Of a DNA stretch of 64,000 nt, positions 24,398 through 36,700 are shown one piece after another (the first letter of the stretch is position 1; every line of letters starts with the position of its first letter). The stretch is from Casuarina equisetifolia (lineage: Eukaryota > Streptophyta > Magnoliopsida > Fagales > Casuarinaceae): NCBI GenBank assembly GCA_028551475.1, contig CM052361.1, forward strand, positions 7,075,501 to 7,139,500, given 5' to 3'. The notes beneath the pieces are model-generated. The model was not told the origin of the DNA. It was given only the letters and a program-made list of their open reading frames with translations, and searched no databases. Made by a program: the position numbers and the translations under genes.

Positions 24398-24740
24398 TGT
24401 TAAAAGTGGGTGTTGTCCCACATTGGAAATAAAAGTATAGGCCTATGGTTTTACAAGTGATAAGAATTTCCCACCTAATGTCTTAAGGTTTTGGGATGGA
24501 CCCTCACACTCTAATATGGTATTAGAGCCAGGGATAGGCCTCCAATTCTTAATCCTTTATGCCTCGAAGTTAGGTTTCAGTCCACTGGTAATGTTTATAT
24601 CAGCATGCAAGTGAGAGGGATTGTTGAAAGTAAGTGTTGTCCCACATTAGAAGTGAGAAGATAGGCTTATGGTCTTATAAGTGATGAGAATTCCTTATCT
24701 AATGCATTAAGATTTTAAGATGGACCCTTTCATTCTAATA
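24398..24740 (+). mobile_element. TRIM element with 119-bp LTRs
   Basis: Direct repeats 24398-24516 and 24622-24740 are of equal length. They share the TGTTGTCCCACATT block and the GGATGGACCCT and CTAATA ends. TGGTATTAGAGCC (24517-24529) follows the first repeat and matches the tRNA-Met primer site. The purine stretch GTGAGAGGGAT (24611-24621) precedes the second. The interior is 105 bp and non-coding. The exact LTR 3' boundary is uncertain by a few bases. Confidence 0.88.
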
Positions 24741-24829
24741 TTTCCAAAAGACAAATGATGAGAAGAGAGAAATTTAAGATCATACTACAGCCTAAGAGTA
24801 GGTTGTAGTACATTGATATTTTCTACTAT

Positions 24830-24930
24830 GAATCTAACTTTGTACATATAATGTCGATTGGCTTTGTAGATGCTGGAGAAGAAAACATTGATGGCTAGTG
24901 TGTGTTTAATAGTCAAGGAACAACAAATCC
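24830..24930 (+). pseudogene. Possible Copia RNase H fragment
   Basis: One frame reads GFVDAGEENIDG, stop, CVFNSQG, resembling the GxxDADWAGxxxDRKSTSGYCVF segment of Copia RNase H. It is short and isolated, so the call is tentative. The same neighbourhood (24980-25110) has a diverged copy of the retroposon found at 19723-19953. Confidence 0.4.
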
Positions 24931-25114
24931 TACTTCCCATATTTAGCAAGTTCCATTTACTAAAAGAGATACTATTTAAAAAATTTTATTAATAACAATA
25001 AGATTCAATATAATAACCATGCCTTGAATAAGTACAAATGATAAAATATAAATTTAATCCTTAGAAAAGGTAGATGCCTACAATTAACTAACATTAAATA
25101 AGGTATAAATTAGA

Positions 25115-26680
25115 TAAGATAGAATTTAGTTTGAAAATCAAATCTAGCACCAAGAGTTTTGTGTTTCAACCAAACTATTATTTTGCTCCAGTGACTCATA
25201 TATGAAAAAAAGGATAGAAGCATAATACAACTATCTAAATCACTTATTAAGCATGACTAGTATTGTAATACGTGGACGTATCATCTGAACTAAAAAATTA
25301 AAATTTATCTCAAAATCACAAAATGTGTGACGTATCCATTATAGTTCCAAGTGTGTTAAAACACCAGTTGTAACGTGATAAAGTGGAAAGCAAAACCTGC
25401 TATCAATTGGCACAACCTTTTGTTATCAATTAGCCTAATGGAGATGAAGTTGGCCATGCCGAATTGGACTTTGAGAGGACGAAGCTTCTCCAATGGTTGG
25501 TGAACCTCCTGCAAAACAAACTTTTTACAGGGAGAGAAGAAGAAGTTAGGAAACTGATATGGATTAGGGGGGCATGGCTAACTTCAAGGCCACCTAACGT
25601 GTATTAGTCATTGTCTTTTATTAAATCTGCTTGCAACCTTGACAATGATCTTAACGGAATAAGAGACTTTTACTGACAAGAAATAAGAATCACATAAGCA
25701 ATTTTGATGAAAGTCATCTTTCAATATAGAGCTGATATTCTTGTATTGTCTACAAAATTTATTGTGGAATGAACTAAATTCCCATTATTGTTACTTTGGA
25801 AACTTTTTTGTTTTTTTAATTACTTTATGAAAAGATAAATTATATTAATAAATATTAAAATACAAAAACATAAAGGCATATCTTGACATTATAATACTTT
25901 AGAGACTTTTTTTTCACTAAATGTTATTTATCTTGGCTCGTGCAGCTAAATTTTGTAATACATGTAAGCCCCAAATATAAGATTGTTAATTCATCATAAA
26001 ATGGAAATTTTTTTTAAAAGCTAGTTTCTCTCTCTCTCTCTCTTTTTTAAACTAAATTCAAACGAGGAAAATCGAATATATACACTAAGAAGAGACTAGG
26101 AACTAAAGTCCATTACTTCATAATATTTTTTGGAAGAACAGAAAAATGATAGAAGTCTTCATACAATGCATATTCAAATTAACGAGTTTTTTTTTTCACC
26201 TCATTGTTTCCTTCGCACTAGAGAATCAACAGTTTAATGTGCTCAGCCTGTACTTTCTAGAAGGTACTTGTCTCCGATCTTCACTGTGGATTGTCCATTA
26301 AGGTAGATGTTTTTACTTAGTTTTTTCGTTTTTTTTTCCCCTGCCATTTGGGAGAAGGGGAGAGGGAGCAAACTTTGAATTTGACAGGCCCCGCACTTGT
26401 ACGGAAAATCTGTATGGATTTCATTTCCGATCCCAATAAAGAGCCACTTGCCAGGACTCAAAAGTCAATGGGTTCTAAAGAAAAGATATTCTTTTGACTT
26501 TTGTGTATGTGGAATTATGGTCTTCGTGGTGCCTTGATATGGAGTCCATGTTCTACAGCATAAGATCTTCGCAATATCCAATTATAATATTACCACTGCC
26601 TCCATCAGTGCCGTCTAGCTCCTTTTTAGCCTTAGCATGCACCACCCGACAGAAGGGGATTACCCTCAGCACGGTCTAAA
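25115..26680. other. AT-rich intergenic DNA, no recognised gene
   Basis: The ORFs at 26243-26461 (minus) and 26494-26679 (plus) have no family I recognise. A minus-strand segment at about 25517-25415 is open and follows a TTTTGCAG splice-acceptor-like site, so it could be an exon fragment of a lost gene. I cannot name it. Confidence 0.35.
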
Positions 26681-26681
26681 G

Positions 26682-27981
26682 GCTTAGGTATGATATGATA
26701 TTTGTTGAAGTGTTTGCATAATATCTACCATTTCATATTAAGGTTCCTTGAAGCTTTAGGATTATTCTACGAATAGATTGAAGTTCATAACTCTACCTCA
26801 TTCCCATTTCGGGCGGAACAAATTTACTAATTCTTTGACTTTAAATTCTATTCTTTGTATCAAACATCGATTATGATAATACATTTTAGACATAAAATTG
26901 TTCAAGAGAGTGCATGGAACCAAGAAAGCTCAAAGCACATTGTCAAAAGAATCAAGAAAGTTCTAAATATCTTCGTTCCACAATAGAGTTTGGTCAATAG
27001 TAGAATTGCCCAAGTTCAAGGCACAAGCAAATCGATGACACTATGAACATAAGGCCAAAGACCATAGGTCAAAGTCTTCTATAGTTCTATATTCGCCCAA
27101 GTGGATCCAGAATCAAACGCAGAACCTAAAGCTAACGATACAATCGCTGCACTTAGAACTACCCTATAAACAGAAACTTGCTTTGAAATTTAATCTAAAA
27201 TTGCTAATTATAAAAGGGGGCAGTTAGAATAAATCGTCTAGAATCTTAATCCTGTTAGCTTCAGATATGTTCCTCTGATGTGCTAATGGGTCCGTGGTGA
27301 TTGGTGAGTCGGTGCATAAAAACTATCCATCTTTATAGTAAAAGATACAAAGTCGCTTTTCAAAAAGTATATGAATACGTGAATTTGAAGCAGATGAGCT
27401 GAGACAAAGATTAAAAATGTCATCTTTGGCAGAAAGTGTTTAGAGAATCATAATCTACTAATCATCAATAACCCATTTCTTTCCACATTTTCAGCTAGGA
27501 ATTATTGACTGGGAGAGTCAAAAAGGATGGGAAAGGAACAAATGGGCCATGGCGAACTTTACTACAACCTTTAACGAAAGCAAGGAAGGAATATATTCCT
27601 ATATTGACTGGCAGCCCTGAATTGGGGCGAGATGTTGCAAAGCTTATAAAATGGATAGCGTGCTAAGACAATTTCGGTCCTGCTCGTACATCATTTTGAT
27701 AGGTTCGATGCTTGTACGGACTTGAGGTGTGATTAACAAGGGAAGACTCTGAGGACAAGTTGTAATGAGTGTGCCAACAAGTTGCTGGGTATATTAGCAT
27801 TCAGCTTTTGAATTTTTCCGAAAAAATAATTTAGAAAACCATCAGCTGTTTCGTAGAAAGAAGAAAGAAAACCGTGGCTTAATCCATCCAATGGATATTA
27901 GAAGCGCCATTGAAGAAAAGAAGAAATTTAATATACCTAGATATGTCAAAAGAATTAAGTTTTCATCTAGTCTCTCAAATA
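26682..27981. repeat. Diverged direct duplication, copy A
   Basis: About 1.3 kb that matches copy B at 29850-31026 in the same orientation, with substitutions and indels. Shared blocks include a TGCATGGAACCAA/TGTATGGAACCAA region, a long stretch around GATTGGTGAGTCGGTGCATAAAA, and CTTATAAAATGGA followed by a TGCTCGTACAT/TTCTCGTACAT block. No coding frame is conserved that I can see. The TATA-like element near 27644 might mark a promoter copied with it. Confidence 0.75.
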
Positions 27982-28639
27982 GTGCTTTTTTTAAAGTTCA
28001 ATTAGATTGATCCTTAACTAGTCAATAAGTCTAAGACCTATTGACATGAGAGTTAAGGATCATAATAATTTGGTATTAAAGATAGCTATCATCCCAAGTT
28101 TGAATCTCGGCATGAGCAAATCTTGGTGTACAGTCCGATTAGGTGTGTGACAAAATAAGATGATGAGTATTATGTTAAGAATGAAAGTTTCACTTAAAAA
28201 AATATACAACTTTTTGTGATGATTAAATATAAAAATTATCCATTTAACTTATAAACTAACTTTTAGATTAAAATTTAAACTTTTAACTTAGTATTAAAAC
28301 TTAAGTTAATTCACTCCAAGTCCCATTATGTGATGTGATAATAGGCATGCTCTACAAAGCACTACACCAAGGCAAAGGGTCAAAGGAGCAAAACAAGGTG
28401 TGGAGGTGGCTCAAGGTGCGAGGCCTAGAGATGGCCTAGAGACGCAGTTTGGCCCAGAGGCGCTTATTCGTGAGAAGGTTTGGAGGCATGACAATGCCTA
28501 AAGGAGGCCTTGAAGTGCCTTGAGGCCCCAAGAGGTTTAGAGAGGTGAAGGCTGGCGGGGACATAAATCGTTAACTCCATCTTGAGTATTATATCTTCTT
28601 ATGAATTCACCACTCTCCTATTTAATTATAAATTTGTTT

Positions 28640-28975
28640 TTCTTCAATTCTAGGATGGATTTGTAAATCTTTTATCCATATTGGATTTGTGGGTTTTCTA
28701 TTTTACTAGGAATTTGTAAGCATTCTATTTCACCATTGATTTGTGAGCCTTTTATTTGTTATATATATTTGTAAGTCTCCTATTCCATTATATATTTATG
28801 TTTTATACTTCATTTTGGATCTCTAACCCTATCATCTGCCTTCTATTCTATCATGGATTGGCGAGCCTTTATTCCATCATAGATTTGTATGTTTTGTTCC
28901 ATCCTAAATTTTTAACCTTACTATAAGTCTTCTATTTTATTATGGATTTGTGGGTTTTTTATTCTATCACAACCT
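28640..28975. repeat. Degenerate tandem array, unit of about 27 bp
   Basis: Roughly eleven imperfect repeats of a unit like GGATTTGTGAGYCTTYTATT followed by YYATYAT. Units vary from about 25 to 38 bp. A purine-rich, AGGCCTAGAG-type low-complexity block (about 28390-28555) precedes it. Both lie in the spacer between duplication copies A and B. The array makes a spurious open frame at 28942-29148 that I do not treat as a gene. Confidence 0.6.
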
Positions 28976-29849
28976 TTAACCCTTTTATGGGCCTCATCCA
29001 TCTTGTTATGAGCTTTAATTGGCCTTTCATTATTCTTTCTTTACTTATTATGGGTTTTGTTCGCCACAATGTGATAGCCATTATTTATCACCTCGCATTG
29101 AGCTTAATGTTTAATCCCCCTTTGGTGTTATGCTTAAATGTCTATTAGTCATGTTGTGTTAAGCTAGATCTTTAATTTTTCTTGTGTTGGGTTTCTTCAT
29201 TATTCATCACTTGTGTTGGATTAATCTTTATTTGCCCAAGAAGCCTAGTGCCTAGTAGAAGCTAAGAGTGGTGGAGAAACTCAAACTGGTGTAGTAGTTT
29301 AGAATGACAACGCCTAGAGGTATAGAGGGCTGCGAAATCCAAGAGAGTGTAGGTATGCAAGATAAAGGTATATTCTATAAATCTCTCAAGAAGCCATGCA
29401 ATTAAAGATAAGAATTAAGTGAAAGCATGTTATGAAAGAGGAAATGAACTCCTTAAAACAAGCGAGTCTTTAGAATAAATTTATCCCATGATGTAAGAAT
29501 ATTGCTCTAATTTATCTAAGTGGGAGTTATTATGGTTAAGAGCAATATTATAATGTTGTCAAGTAGAGTGTCTCCTTCTTTACTTATACATGTAAGATTT
29601 AAGAAACCATATATGCACTATGTTATTTGGTGAGCTGTCATAGTCACCAAAGGGAGAGGAGCCTTTAGAGAAGGGAAATTCTCTAGTGGATTTCATTTGT
29701 CTGAAATTTTTAGACGTAAGGGTTAGATTTTCATGTTCCCTATTAAATTTTCGTTGTTCTTGCATCTGTTCTATATGCTTTCGTTGCATGATCCAACTTT
29801 ATCACCCATCTGAAACCTTTTCGTTGTAATACCTCAACCCGTGCTTATG

Positions 29850-31026
29850 ACTTAGGTTCGATATTTTCTAAAGTATTTGCGTAATATCTTGCACGGCTTC
29901 TTTAAAGTTCTTAGGAACATTCTACGGAGCATCTTAACCTTAAATTCTATTCTTTGCATCAAAAAGCGATTTTGACGCTACATTTGAGATATAATATTGT
30001 TTAAGACGGTGTATGGAACCAAAAAAGCATATCAAAGTACCAATATTTACCTCTGCACATGTTCATTTCACATTAGAATTTGGTCAACAATAGTATTGTT
30101 TACATTCAAGGCACAAGCACATCTATGACTGTATGAACCAAAATCAAAAGTCTTCCACCGATCTACATTGGCGCAAGTGGAGCAAGAATCAAAAGCACAA
30201 CCTAGCCGGATTAAAAAGCTAACGATGTTATGCGTTGCTTTGATATTTACCTCATAAACAGAAACTTTTTTGAAGACTTAATCTATAATTTCCAATTAGA
30301 ATAAGAGGCAGTTAGAATAAATCGCTAAGAATCTTAATCGTGTTAGGTTCAGATATGTTCCACCGATGTGCTTATGGGATCATGGTGATTGGTGAGTCGG
30401 TGCATAAAACTAACCATCTTTTTAGTAAAATACTAAAAGTCACTTTTCAAAAATGTATATGAATACGTCAACTTAAAGCAGATGCAGCTAACAAATATTA
30501 AAGCTTCGTCTTAGGTAGAAAGGGTTTAGAGAATCGTGATCAGCTAATCATTTAATACCTTTTTTTTTTTCCACATTTTCAGCTAGGAATTGTTCACTTA
30601 ATGAGTCAATAAAGATGGGAAAGGAGCAAATGGGAGGTAGGAACTTTACTCCAACCTTAAAAGGAAAGCGAAGAAAGAATATATTCCAATGGATTGGCTG
30701 CCCTTAATAGGGCAAGGTGTCGTAAAGCTTATAAAATGGAGAAGGTGCTAGAATAATTTCGATCCTTCTCGTACATTACGTTGTTAGGATCGATGCTTGT
30801 ACCGACATGGGGTGTGATTTAACTCTTGAATTTTGCCAAACATGAATCCGAGGTTTTCTTCTTTCCTATTTTTATGAATCTCATGGGCTTGTGCTTACTA
30901 AACATGATCCGGCCCAACAGAATACAACATGTTCAAGCCTACGAAATAAGCCTGTAACATATACCTAGATATGCTAAAGGAGATTATGGAATTAATATCT
31001 TAAGTTTTCATCTAATTTCAAATATT
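29850..31026. repeat. Diverged direct duplication, copy B
   Basis: Partner of copy A. It keeps the same order of blocks, including TTATAAAATGGA (about 30729), the GATCGATGCTTGTAC block and the terminal ATATACCTAGATATG block. It lacks about 70 bp found near the end of copy A. The 3.2-kb offset could reflect a segmental duplication or a very old LTR pair. No primer binding site or polypurine tract was found to support LTRs. Confidence 0.75.
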
Positions 31027-33280
31027 TCTTTCCATTTGAAATTTTCTAACAAGTTCTGTACATTCTTCTAGGCCACAAGTAGGTAGATCTCCTTTTTTTT
31101 TTTTTTATCAATTTTTCTGAGTAAAATTAGCTTTATTTATTTAAACAAAGGAAAGAAAAAAAAAAAAAACGTAGTCTTTATCCCTTCCTTTTGTTAGAAA
31201 GGGAGATTTCGACGTGAAAGATTTCTTCAGATCTACCACTTGTCCAAGCTCAACTATGGAATGATGGTGAAAGAAGTAGACTTTAAAAAAATCTAGTGAG
31301 ATGAAGGGTTGAAGAATCAAAGAAATACTTTTTTGTTATTTAATTTAATTTAATTTAAAGACGTGATTTTAACTTCGTACGATAAATTAACTAAAATATA
31401 GTTATCTTGAATATCTTGGGTTTGGAAAAAAAAATCATAATTATGATTAAAAATTGACAATGGAAAGAAACTATTTGGTATTTAACAAAAACTCAAGAAC
31501 TAGGTTAGTTTTAGCCAAGATTTTGGAATGATCAAGTTAATGTTCTATCTTTTTTATTTATTTAAAAATAATTATTTTGTTCAATATTATTCTTATTAAT
31601 AAAATTTATCAAAATATCTTTCATGTTTTGTAAAAATATTTATAAAAAGAAAAAAAAACTCAAGAACCCTAAAAACTGAAAAATTGAAACTTAATGATAA
31701 TAACGGGTTCTAACGTAGACCCATAAGATTTCACGTCAAGCCCAGTTAGCCTGACGAAACCTCAATGGCCCATTGGCTCCACGCCCATTTCCTTTCGGTC
31801 CCCTTTCCTCTGCCATCGGTTCTAGCCCTTCCCCCTTCTTATTTTTCATTGTTGTTCCCATTGCAGGATGCTAACTGCAGAATCATATGGTCAAATATAT
31901 ATTACCTTTTTCTATTTCAGTGTTTTGAGATACCAACAAAAACTGGCCCCCAAAACTGGTCTTTTTTGTTAAAGTTGTGTAGTCTTTAATGAGTTGAGCT
32001 CTGTGCTTAAACAGATGGGGGCTTTAGAGCAGAAGACCCGTCAATCCCGCTCTCAACTGTAGGATAATCTCAACCTTGAAAGAACCTCATATTCTTCTTG
32101 TAAACTTAACAAGACGAAAGGAAGCATTAAGTCCAAATGAAATAAGAGAGTAAGAATTGCTTTTCTACCTATTAAAGCTTCTATTTTAAGTTGTTAAAAT
32201 TTAATGTGTATCCTATATTATCAATATGTTGACTTGTTTTGTTCATTACAAGTAGAATTTTTTTTATTTATAAAAAATAATGTAAATGAATGAATTATAT
32301 CAAGTTTCAAGTAAGTACTCATTCCCCTATGGATTAGATGAATCTTCATGGGAAGAATTTGTCTATGCTTGGGGTAAAACTTGTTGAAATTTGCATGTGC
32401 CCTTGGAATGTTTTATAATTGTCATGGATTATTTTATAGATTTTTAGGTTACTCATTTTTTAATTATTGGGATGTAATAAAAGTAATAGCATTGAGATTT
32501 TGTTGTTAGAGAAATTATCTCCAGGTTATTTAGTGGAATAAAAGTAATAATATTAAGATTGGGTTGTTGAATAAATTATTTGTAATTTAGTGAGTTTGTT
32601 AAGTGGGTTGCTAAATATTAGTTCTATTTAAAAATAAGTTTGAGCAATTGGAGAACAAGTTTATTTGAATCAAAGTCAGTATTAATTCCAAAAAAAATTA
32701 AATTCCGTTATCAAAAGGTGTAGATTTTAATTCTTATCACTTTTTTCTTTCATATTTTCCATTCGTAATATTATTAAAAAGAAGAAGAAATTCAATGGGA
32801 TGACTTCGAGTGACATTTACAAACTGCTGAACCAATAACTTCTTTTATAACCCAAGCTTCCTGGAGTCAAAGTTAATCCACTATTGGATCTTGAATTGCC
32901 ACATTATAGTCTCATATTGCTAAAAAATTGGTATGTTATATGCCTTATAAACCGACATATTCACTTATTTTACAAGTTGATTTAAATAAAAATAATATTT
33001 TTATATAATTAATTTTTTTAAAAAAATATTTGTTGAAAATGCACTTACTTTTTTTTTAAAAAAAAAAAAATAGTGTAGTATTGAAAGGCATAGAATTTTA
33101 AGTTACTTAGTAAATTGATATCCAAGCTAGAATTTATGTATTCCAAAATATTCATATATGATTCATTTCAGCCAGAGGAGTTCTTATTGATAGTTGTGAC
33201 GTGAATGTTATCTATTTATTTATTTTCGTGCCATTTTGAGTGCTTCTTTTTTCTTTTTTCGGAAGAACTTAGAATTTCCC
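31027..33280. other. AT-rich intergenic DNA upstream of RAD23
   Basis: Dominated by homopolymer runs. A C-rich stretch around 31740-31870 contains an open frame (31765-31989) followed in part by a CCCATTGCAG acceptor-like site, but I recognise no product. It may be a decayed exon. Nothing else is supportable. Confidence 0.35.
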
Positions 33281-33363
33281 GTCCTGACAAGAACCCAACA
33301 TGGCAGCAACAGCGGTCGCCGTAAAAGAGCTGCTAATTTAGGAATCTACTTGGCACGCAATGC

Positions 33364-33369
33364 CACGTG
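33364..33369 (+). promoter_or_regulatory. G-box CACGTG upstream of RAD23
   Basis: A perfect palindromic G-box core within GCCACGTGT, about 250 bp before the TATA box and 420 bp before the RAD23 ATG. It is the kind of site bound by bZIP (ABA, light) and bHLH factors. Function here is inference from motif and position only. Confidence 0.4.
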
Positions 33370-33610
33370 TATATTTTGATCCAAAAAGTTTTTGTTCGTA
33401 AGTGGTTCCCCACTGGAGCGGAAATCTAGGGCTTCCCAGTTCTAAGTAACATGTTCAAGTAACTGCCCCAGTTCCAGCAAACTAATCTTCAGCCAATCAT
33501 ATGGTGGGAACTATCAGAAAGTAAACTTTTATTCAGCGTGTCGATAGCCAATTGGTAGAGAACACTAGACCCGACGTCGTTGCTGGTACATGATCCGTTT
33601 CATCACCAGG

Positions 33611-33618
33611 TATATAAA
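33611..33618 (+). promoter_or_regulatory. TATA box of RAD23
   Basis: TATATAAA at 172 bp before the ATG. It predicts a start of transcription near 33640 and a leader of about 140 nt. Confidence 0.55.
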
Positions 33619-33782
33619 CTGAAAGCGGATGAGGCCCTTTGCTTCTTCCTGCGACTTGTGCTTTGGCCTTCCTTGTTTCATTTCCTCTCCCATCATGTTT
33701 GTGCCTTTGTAAGGTATCGGTGGAGTGACGTTGAAGTCTTGCCGCAGGACCGATACTGCACGGAAGGACTCCGTAGAGGAAG

Positions 33783-36700
33783 ATGAAGATCTTTGTCAAG
33801 ACCCTCAAGGGTTCTCAGTTCGAGATCGAAGTGAAATCCGAAGACACGGTACTGATACAGCTCTTAATCTCCCTATAATTGGATTTTATTTTCTGTTTTC
33901 TGATTACTAAACTGATAAGGACTTGATTATTGTGTGATAGGTTCTTATTTCTATTGCCTTTGGAATTTATTTTGGCTTAGGGTTTCTTTTCCTCTCGAAT
34001 TATCTGTGCTGATTAATCTTAGCTTTTAATGCTTTCTTCAAATGGTTTCTTTTGTATAATTGTAGAGTTTGTTGAGGACTTTCTTGAATTATGCTTGGAT
34101 TCTGCAACTCTTGTACTTGTCATGAAATGCAGGTTATTGTTATTGTTCAATTAAGTCAAGTTGGGATATGTTGTATGCAAAGAGTTTCAATTAGGGAGCT
34201 TTGTGTAAAGGAAATTCGTCTACTATTACGTTCGGGCGATTTTGTAGTGCTTTTCTTACAATCCCGTATCCGGTTTTACCTATTTCAAGTCTTTACATGA
34301 TGCATGATTAGTTTCGTTCTTGTTCTTGTTCTTCTTCCCTTCTTTTTTCCTTTTTCCTTTTTCCTAGTTGATGGATAAGCTTGGTTGTAACTGAGAAGGA
34401 GTGAGTGTTGGCTTTGTTAGGATTTTTCATCTTTCTTTGTGTGGTGTGCACATTTAGATCACTAAAGTTTACTTTAGAATGGAATGTGTTGTACTGCTTT
34501 TGTTAGGCAAAGTGCAAGAACGTTTTATTAATGCTGGGGACCACCACTAAGCGGGGAATTCTGTGATCTTTGTGCTGTATCCTCTCAATTTAACAGCGCT
34601 TACTGACCTATTAGTGCGTGTTATACAAAGATATCCGTATTTTACTAGGTCTTAACCGTCCTTTTTGTTTTTCTTATAGTAATGTCTAATTGTCCTTGGC
34701 ATTGCATGTTTCATGTGTGCTGGATATTTGAGTTGCCTCAAGGAAAGGGGCACTGCTTCCTTGATTTTTGGTGTTATTACTTTGTTTGTCTTGATCATCA
34801 ACTCCTTGAAATTAACCATCCAGCAAGGGGATAACCAGAAGGCCAGTACTTTTCTTGTGTGATTAGTTGAGCTACAACCTTGATATGCAGAAGATCCTGC
34901 TGAAATAAGATCTTGAAATATATGACAGTTGTCTTTTCCTTCTCACTCGCTTTAGCTGGATGGAATTGTATAACCATTTATTTCTTCAGTCTAAGGCATT
35001 GTTGATCTCATTGTACACTTATTCAATTATAGTTTCGTTTTTTTACATTACATTTCACTGTTCAAAAGGTAATAAATATTGCTGACGCTTATAAAGGGAT
35101 CAGTTGTTCGTATCTTCTTATGGAGTTCACAGCTCTGCTACTTCTGTTTTCTTCATGAGTTTGGGTTCACCATTCCTATTCATTTTTTTTTTTTTAATTT
35201 CCAATGGTATTTTCAGGTTGCTGATGTCAAAAAATATATAGAGACCCTGCAGGGTTCTGATGTTTACCCTGCTGCACAGCAGATGCTTATTTACCAGGGA
35301 AAAGTTCTTCAGGACTTAATGACACTGGAAGAAAATAAAGTTGCTGAGAATAGTTTTGTTGTCATCATGTTATCCAAGGTGAATTTGGTTTTCACTTCTG
35401 GAGTGTATTTTACTTATTTTAGAAATGAAAGGAAAGGCGTGTGGAGAGTTATGATTTAACTTATCGAGAAAGCATTTATCTTTAGCCTTTTGAGACTTTA
35501 AAGTTGGAAACTGAGCAAATTCTACTGGCTTCTGTGACGAATAAATATTTGTTAACTAGAAATTTTTCTTACCTACAGTCTCCGCACTCTTGTTGTGGAA
35601 CTTCTTTCCCCCCCCCCCCCTTTCTTCAAATTATGTTCTGGGTTGAGAGAGATGGGAGGGAGGGTTTTGTGGTGTAGAAGTCTTATTAAACAATAGCGAT
35701 AGAAAGGATAGAAAATGGAAGTATAAGAAACTTTTTGACTTAAAATGCAGTAGATTCAAATCTTTTCTCTTATTTGAATGTCAATTCATCAGCTAATGAA
35801 CCTATTGATGAATTTTGCTTATATGCAGAAGCGGTATTTTCTAAGCAACCAGCTGATCTGATTCTATGCTGCATTATAGAACTTATCAACCAAATAGAAT
35901 CTTGTAGGTTCAGACCAAACCTTAGGATATGATGAGGACAGCTCTTAGGTTCTAAATCTTGTATGAAAAGTACGAGAAAGAAAAATTTTATTTGAGTATT
36001 TCTACCTATGTTGTCTTTTCTGTGTATGGGTCTTAGCCAGCCTAATGGAACCTTCTCTTTCTCCTTGGGGCTGGCTTTATAACTGACGAGTCATTGTATC
36101 TATTCTAGGGAGAGCCTTCTTAATCAAGCATGCAGGTTTTGTACTTTTTTTTTTTGTTGTGCCTACCTCATTACAGCATATTTTTTCTACATTTGGGCCT
36201 GGGACTTGTTCTTCAAAAGATAACATCTCTAAATCCAATACTTGCTTAGTCTCTGTTTTTGGGTATATAAGTCCCTCCCTGTGACTCTTAAATTAAGAAT
36301 TCTGATGACAAGGTATACCTGAAATGAATCAGGAGTCGATAAAGCTTTTCACAGGAATCCTTTCACCAGACTATCAATAACTATTTAATAGCTATTATGT
36401 TGAAAGCATTAGTCTATGTCCATAGATAAAGGGTAATACTTACCTTCTTTTACACATCAATATCTTTTAGCATGATGTGGTTGATGTCAGGATCCAAACC
36501 TCTTGATCTTGCACTTGAGAACCACTTGCACCTCTAGAGGGAAGAATCTTTAGTTTCTCAAACTGGAAACTTCATGGAAGAAATTATTTTATAACTTCTC
36601 TTTTTGATATTCTTACTGGTTTGAAATGGTGGTATTCTATATTGCAAGAGATGGTCATAAAGGATTGAGCAGGCCTCATAGAGGCTCTTAAAGCTTAGTT

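Noticed and set aside
28060..28200. TTTGGTATTAAAGATAG near 28067 as the primer site of a further TRIM
   Set aside because: Resembles the tRNA-Met primer site, and a TGTTAAG sequence follows about 100 bp later. No matching direct repeat could be found on the left side.
26682..31026. Copies A and B as LTRs of one large retrotransposon
   Set aside because: No TG..CA ends, primer binding site or polypurine tract were found, and the interior holds no pol remnants. Kept as a duplication.
33540..33600. GCCAATTGGTAGAGAAC stretch resembling the D-arm of a tRNA
   Set aside because: No matching acceptor stem, anticodon arm or T-arm with GGTTCRA follows. It lies in the RAD23 promoter next to the TATA box.
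33533..33808. Minus-strand ORF of 91 codons over the RAD23 start
   Set aside because: Shadow of the RAD23 promoter and exon 1. It has no homology and needs no explanation as a gene.
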